A stretch of 16,976 bases of DNA, taken from Hyphomicrobiales bacterium. Lineage in GTDB: Bacteria; Pseudomonadota; Alphaproteobacteria; Rhizobiales; JALURZ01. The stretch is from positions 10,121 through 27,096 of the forward strand of contig JALURZ010000160.1 of NCBI GenBank assembly GCA_027058735.1, given 5' to 3'. A model generated the notes under the pieces. It was not told the DNA's origin, ran no database searches, and worked only from the letters and a program-made list of their open reading frames with translations. Shown here piece by piece: positions 15,154 through 16,976 of this stretch. The stretch's first letter is position 1; each line of letters begins with the position of its first letter. A program made the position numbers and the translations under genes.

Positions 15154-15190
15154 TTTGGCGCACGCGCCAAACCCGCCGCCACGGCGGCGG
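15154..15190. repeat. Two adjacent perfect inverted repeats between eipA and the coiled-coil gene
   Basis: TTTGGCGC and GCGCCAAA separated by AC (15154-15171), and CCGCCGCC and GGCGGCGG separated by AC (15173-15190), are nearly back to back. On the minus strand they follow the eipA stop by about 45 bp, so they could end eipA transcription, but no U-run follows. They also precede the coiled-coil gene by about 75 bp. Confidence 0.4.
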
Positions 15191-15235
15191 CGGTATGTCG
15201 GGGGCCGTCACCCGACGGGCAGGCTGGCTGTATTT

Positions 15236-15862
15236 CTAGAACGGATTCCAGGTCGCCTGCCGGGTATACTTCAGATACCCCAGATTGACGCCTAGGCGCG
15301 CGCCCAGTCCGGAGCGGATGGGAGCGAGGATCACATCGCCGGAATTCTGGAAATTGACCCCGAAGCCGCCGACCAGATAGGCGCTGCCCTCGGGCCCGCC
15401 AAAGCGGCTGTAAATCTGCGATTCCGAATTCATGTTGTAGACCAGCGCCAGCACCCGCGATCCGTTGCCGCCGACATCAATGCCGATGGACGGCCCCTGC
15501 CAGTAAACCTTGTAGCGCCCGCCCCATTTGGGATGCAGCCAGCCTTCGCCGTAGCGCAGCCCGCCGAAGAACGCGCCCGCGCCCTCCTCGCCCACGATAT
15601 AGGCGTTGGGCTGGCCCTTGGAGCGAAACACATATTCAACCGCCTGGGCAAGCCCGCCGGTTGTCTTGCCGAAAAACTTGTGCCCGGCATCAACGATTTC
15701 CTGGAAGGAATAGGTCGGGCGCGAATGATCGGGGCCGGTGGATCCCTCCGGCAGCGTCGTCTCGCCGCGGCTGGCGGGTATGGTCATCACGACTGACAAG
15801 GCCAGCGCGGCGCTGAGCGCGATCTTCCGCGCGTTCGAGAATAGCATGTTCTTGTTCTTCAT
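15236..15862 (-). CDS. eipA: EipA-type (DUF1134) exported envelope protein
   Basis: The 208-residue product begins with a signal peptide (about 1-33: KIALSAALALSVVMTIPAS then RGE) and continues with a DUF1134 domain: EYVFRSKGQPNAYIVGEEGA, GAFFGGLRYGEGWL, QGPSIGIDVGGNGSRVLALV, YLVGGFGVNFQ and GLGARLGVNLGYLKYTRQ. In Brucella the family is called EipA, a periplasmic beta-barrel protein needed for envelope integrity. The ATG at 15860-15862 is chosen because it starts the signal peptide, though the binding site is poor; longer in-frame starts would bury the signal. It is divergent from the exported YHS-type gene. No TTAA-N7-TTAA CtrA site was found upstream. Confidence 0.88.
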   Translation of the reverse strand: MKNKNMLFSNARKIALSAALALSVVMTIPASRGETTLPEGSTGPDHSRPTYSFQEIVDAGHKFFGKTTGGLAQAVEYVFRSKGQPNAYIVGEEGAGAFFGGLRYGEGWLHPKWGGRYKVYWQGPSIGIDVGGNGSRVLALVYNMNSESQIYSRFGGPEGSAYLVGGFGVNFQNSGDVILAPIRSGLGARLGVNLGYLKYTRQATWNPF

Positions 15863-16059
15863 GGTTCCAGTTCCGGTTGTCTGTCGCGATGCGCGGGCCG
15901 CCCGGGCCGGTCTTGCGACCACCGGCACCGGTCTTTTGGCGCGTGCCGCGAAACGGTGCCCCGCCTGCCCGGTTTCAAGGCTTCCTTAGCAATTTGAACC
16001 CACAATGGTTGCCATTGAGTAAAGAGCCGCTGAGGACATGGGCGGGGGAGGGAATGAGG
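15863..16059. promoter_or_regulatory. Divergent control region between eipA and the YHS-type gene
   Basis: These ~197 bp separate two divergent exported-protein genes. They contain a perfect 15-bp palindrome CAATGG-TTG-CCATTG (16003-16017) about 40 bp before the YHS gene start. It overlaps a possible -35 TTGAAC (15994-15999) to -10-like AGTAAA stretch. It is a reasonable operator candidate for one or both genes. I see no coding region here. Confidence 0.4.
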
Positions 16060-16566
16060 ATGAGCGGTTTTGCCATCCGCCGCGAGGGCGGCGCATCGCG
16101 CCCGCGATGTGCGCTGCTGGTGGGCGCGGTTCTCGCCCTGGCCGTTTATTCCGTGTCCGTGCTGGCCCAGACCAGCGAAGTCTATTGGTCCGATCCGGCG
16201 ACGGGGCTGGCGATCGCCGGCTATGATCCCGTCAGCTATTTTGCCGACGGGCGCGCACGCCGCGGCCGCGAGGCCTATGAGTTCACCTGGAGCGACGCCG
16301 TCTGGCGGTTTGTAAACGAGGGCAACATGGAGGCCTTCCGGCGCAATCCGGAAGTCTATGCACCGCAATTCGGCGGCCACGGCGCGTATGCCATGTCAAA
16401 GCGCCGCGCCAATGAGGCCGATCCCGAAGTCTGGGTCGTGTATCGGGAGCGGCTGTATTTGTTTTTCTCCGAAACCGCGCGCGATGCCTGGCAACCGGCC
16501 GCTGAGGATCATATCGCCAGGGCGGCGAAGAACTGGGCCTGGATCGCACCGCGCCTGGCGCGCTAG
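16060..16566 (+). CDS. Exported YHS-domain family protein lacking the usual Cys/Sec
   Basis: The 168-residue product has an N-terminal signal peptide (RRE...VGAVLALAVYSVSVLAQ, about residues 1-37) and a YHS-type domain. The domain contains IAGYDPVSYFADG (52-64), YEFTWSDAVWRFVNEGNM, FRRNPEVYAPQFGGHGAYAM, and YRERLYLFFSETARDAW. In well-known members of this periplasmic group the segment reads roughly GGYCAYA, with Cys or selenocysteine; here it is GGHGAYA with Gly108 (codon GGC, 16381-16383). Two in-frame ATGs (16054 and 16060) are close; 16060 has better spacing to GGGGGAGG. Function is unknown; the metal or redox role of the Cys may be lost. The TAG stop at 16564-16566 is followed by the second repeat copy. 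Confidence 0.8.
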   Translation: MSGFAIRREGGASRPRCALLVGAVLALAVYSVSVLAQTSEVYWSDPATGLAIAGYDPVSYFADGRARRGREAYEFTWSDAVWRFVNEGNMEAFRRNPEVYAPQFGGHGAYAMSKRRANEADPEVWVVYRERLYLFFSETARDAWQPAAEDHIARAAKNWAWIAPRLAR

Positions 16567-16584
16567 ATGTGATGCTTCAATAGG

Positions 16585-16815
16585 TTGTTCACTCGGCCAG
16601 GCGCGAACCGCCGCGCGGTCTGGTTGACCGGGCAAGGTTCGCGGGGCGCCGCCGATTGGGCTGATCTGGCCCACCGGGGGGGGGAAGGGTTTTCGCGCTT
16701 TTTTGACATCGTCAGGCCTTCCTTTTGGCCGGCCGGACCAAGGCGGAAAACCTGGCCTTGCCAGCAAACGCGAAAATCCGGTCAAATGATTCCCTATAAC
16801 AAAGACACGCTCTAG
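16585..16815. repeat. Truncated, diverged copy of the two-hairpin repeat (copy 2)
   Basis: The 305-bp gap between the YHS and AlkB genes (16567-16871) is mostly a diverged copy of the element at 2831-3095, in the same orientation. The left end is missing: neither the outer left arm nor the left side of the hairpin-1 basal stem is present. From TCACTC (16589) on it aligns without gaps for over 30 bases and resumes after a 3-nt indel. Hairpin 1 keeps TCGGC/GCCGA (16593-16597, 16651-16655), CGCGAACC/GGTTCGCG (16602-16609, 16636-16643) and CGGTC/GACCG around the same TGGTT loop (16616-16630). Hairpin 2 keeps TTTTCGCG/CGCGAAAA (16690-16697, 16769-16776). The right outer arm (16780-16815) matches copy 1 in GGTCAAATGATTCC and ends TCTAG. 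A 9-G run lies at 16676-16684. The remainder of the gap holds nothing recognisable except the alkB ribosome binding site. Confidence 0.85.
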
Positions 16816-16871
16816 AAGAGCAAATAGTGCAAGGGGGGGCGCATTTGGCGGGCGCGGGGGTAAGGAAACAG

Positions 16872-16976
16872 ATGGTTAACCGGGGTTTCAAACTGATCCC
16901 CGGCTATCTGGACCGCGCCGCGCAGGTATCGCTGCTGGCCGCGGTCCGCGGGATCATCGCGCGCGCGCCGTTGTTC
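16872..16976 (+). CDS. alkB: AlkB-like 2-oxoglutarate/Fe(II) dioxygenase, N-terminal fragment
   Basis: Only the first 35 codons are in the window (MVNRGFKLIPGYLDRAAQVS, then LLAAVRGIIARAPLF). The GF-x-LIPGYLDRAAQ...LLAAVR...APLF pattern is that of the start of alphaproteobacterial AlkB-type proteins, which oxidatively demethylate alkylated DNA or RNA bases. AAGGA at 16862-16866 is well placed before the ATG at 16872. The iron-binding HxD...H residues lie beyond the window, so the assignment rests on a short segment. It follows the second repeat copy, whose right end is about 57 bp upstream. Confidence 0.7.
   Translation, partial: MVNRGFKLIPGYLDRAAQVSLLAAVRGIIARAPLF

Noticed and set aside
15154..15190. 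Inverted repeats after eipA as an intrinsic terminator
   Set aside because: No T-run follows on either strand, so only the inverted repeats themselves are reported.
13799..16851. Shared 13-base GGGCGCATTTGGC at about 13799 and 16839 as a common regulatory site
   Set aside because: A match of this length is expected by chance about once in a GC-rich window of this size, and the palindromic half is missing at the second site.

Overview
This window looks like a chromosomal core segment of a GC-rich alphaproteobacterium, most likely Hyphomicrobiales or a close relative. The evidence is the gene content and order: dxs-tlyA, ald with a divergent lrp, a zinc-finger-less DnaJ divergent from pdxH, rluD-rpoH, an EipA/DUF1134 gene, and a membrane-anchored coiled-coil protein of a type known from that group. 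No phage, integrase, transposase, CRISPR or plasmid gene is visible.

Layout. 1-1112: the end of dxs, then tlyA, converging on ald with overlapping stop codons. 1109-2833: ald and a divergent AsnC/Lrp regulator share a 138-bp intergenic region. 2831-3095: a gene-free, highly folded repeat. 3093-8710 (minus): a run dnaJ-like, fabI, MDR oxidoreductase, aroC and acyl/aryl-CoA ligase, probably one or two operons joining chaperone, fatty-acid, aromatic and acyl-activation functions. 8898-10327 (plus): pdxH and an SDR. 10524-12505 (minus): rluD then rpoH. 12504-12988 (plus): a small membrane protein and tRNA-Glu(CTC). 13097-15862 (minus): an anchored helix-hairpin-helix protein, a 28-residue membrane peptide, an anchored coiled-coil protein and EipA. 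16060-16566 (plus): an exported YHS-type protein, then a second, 5'-truncated copy of the repeat, then the start of an AlkB-like dioxygenase running off the window.

The most unusual thing is the repeat. The intact copy (2831-3095) has a 33-bp terminal inverted repeat enclosing two hairpins of exactly 96 nt each. The second copy (16585-16815) keeps both hairpins although their bases have changed: at least seven base pairs differ on both arms in a compensating way, and one apical loop is unchanged. The terminal TAG of the intact copy is the stop codon of both convergent neighbours. It is either a mobile miniature element or a structured DNA/RNA family; sequence alone cannot decide which. The rest is mainly housekeeping, with a few smaller oddities: overlapping divergent start codons, a tiny membrane peptide with a strong ribosome binding site, and a YHS-family protein lacking the usual Cys/Sec.
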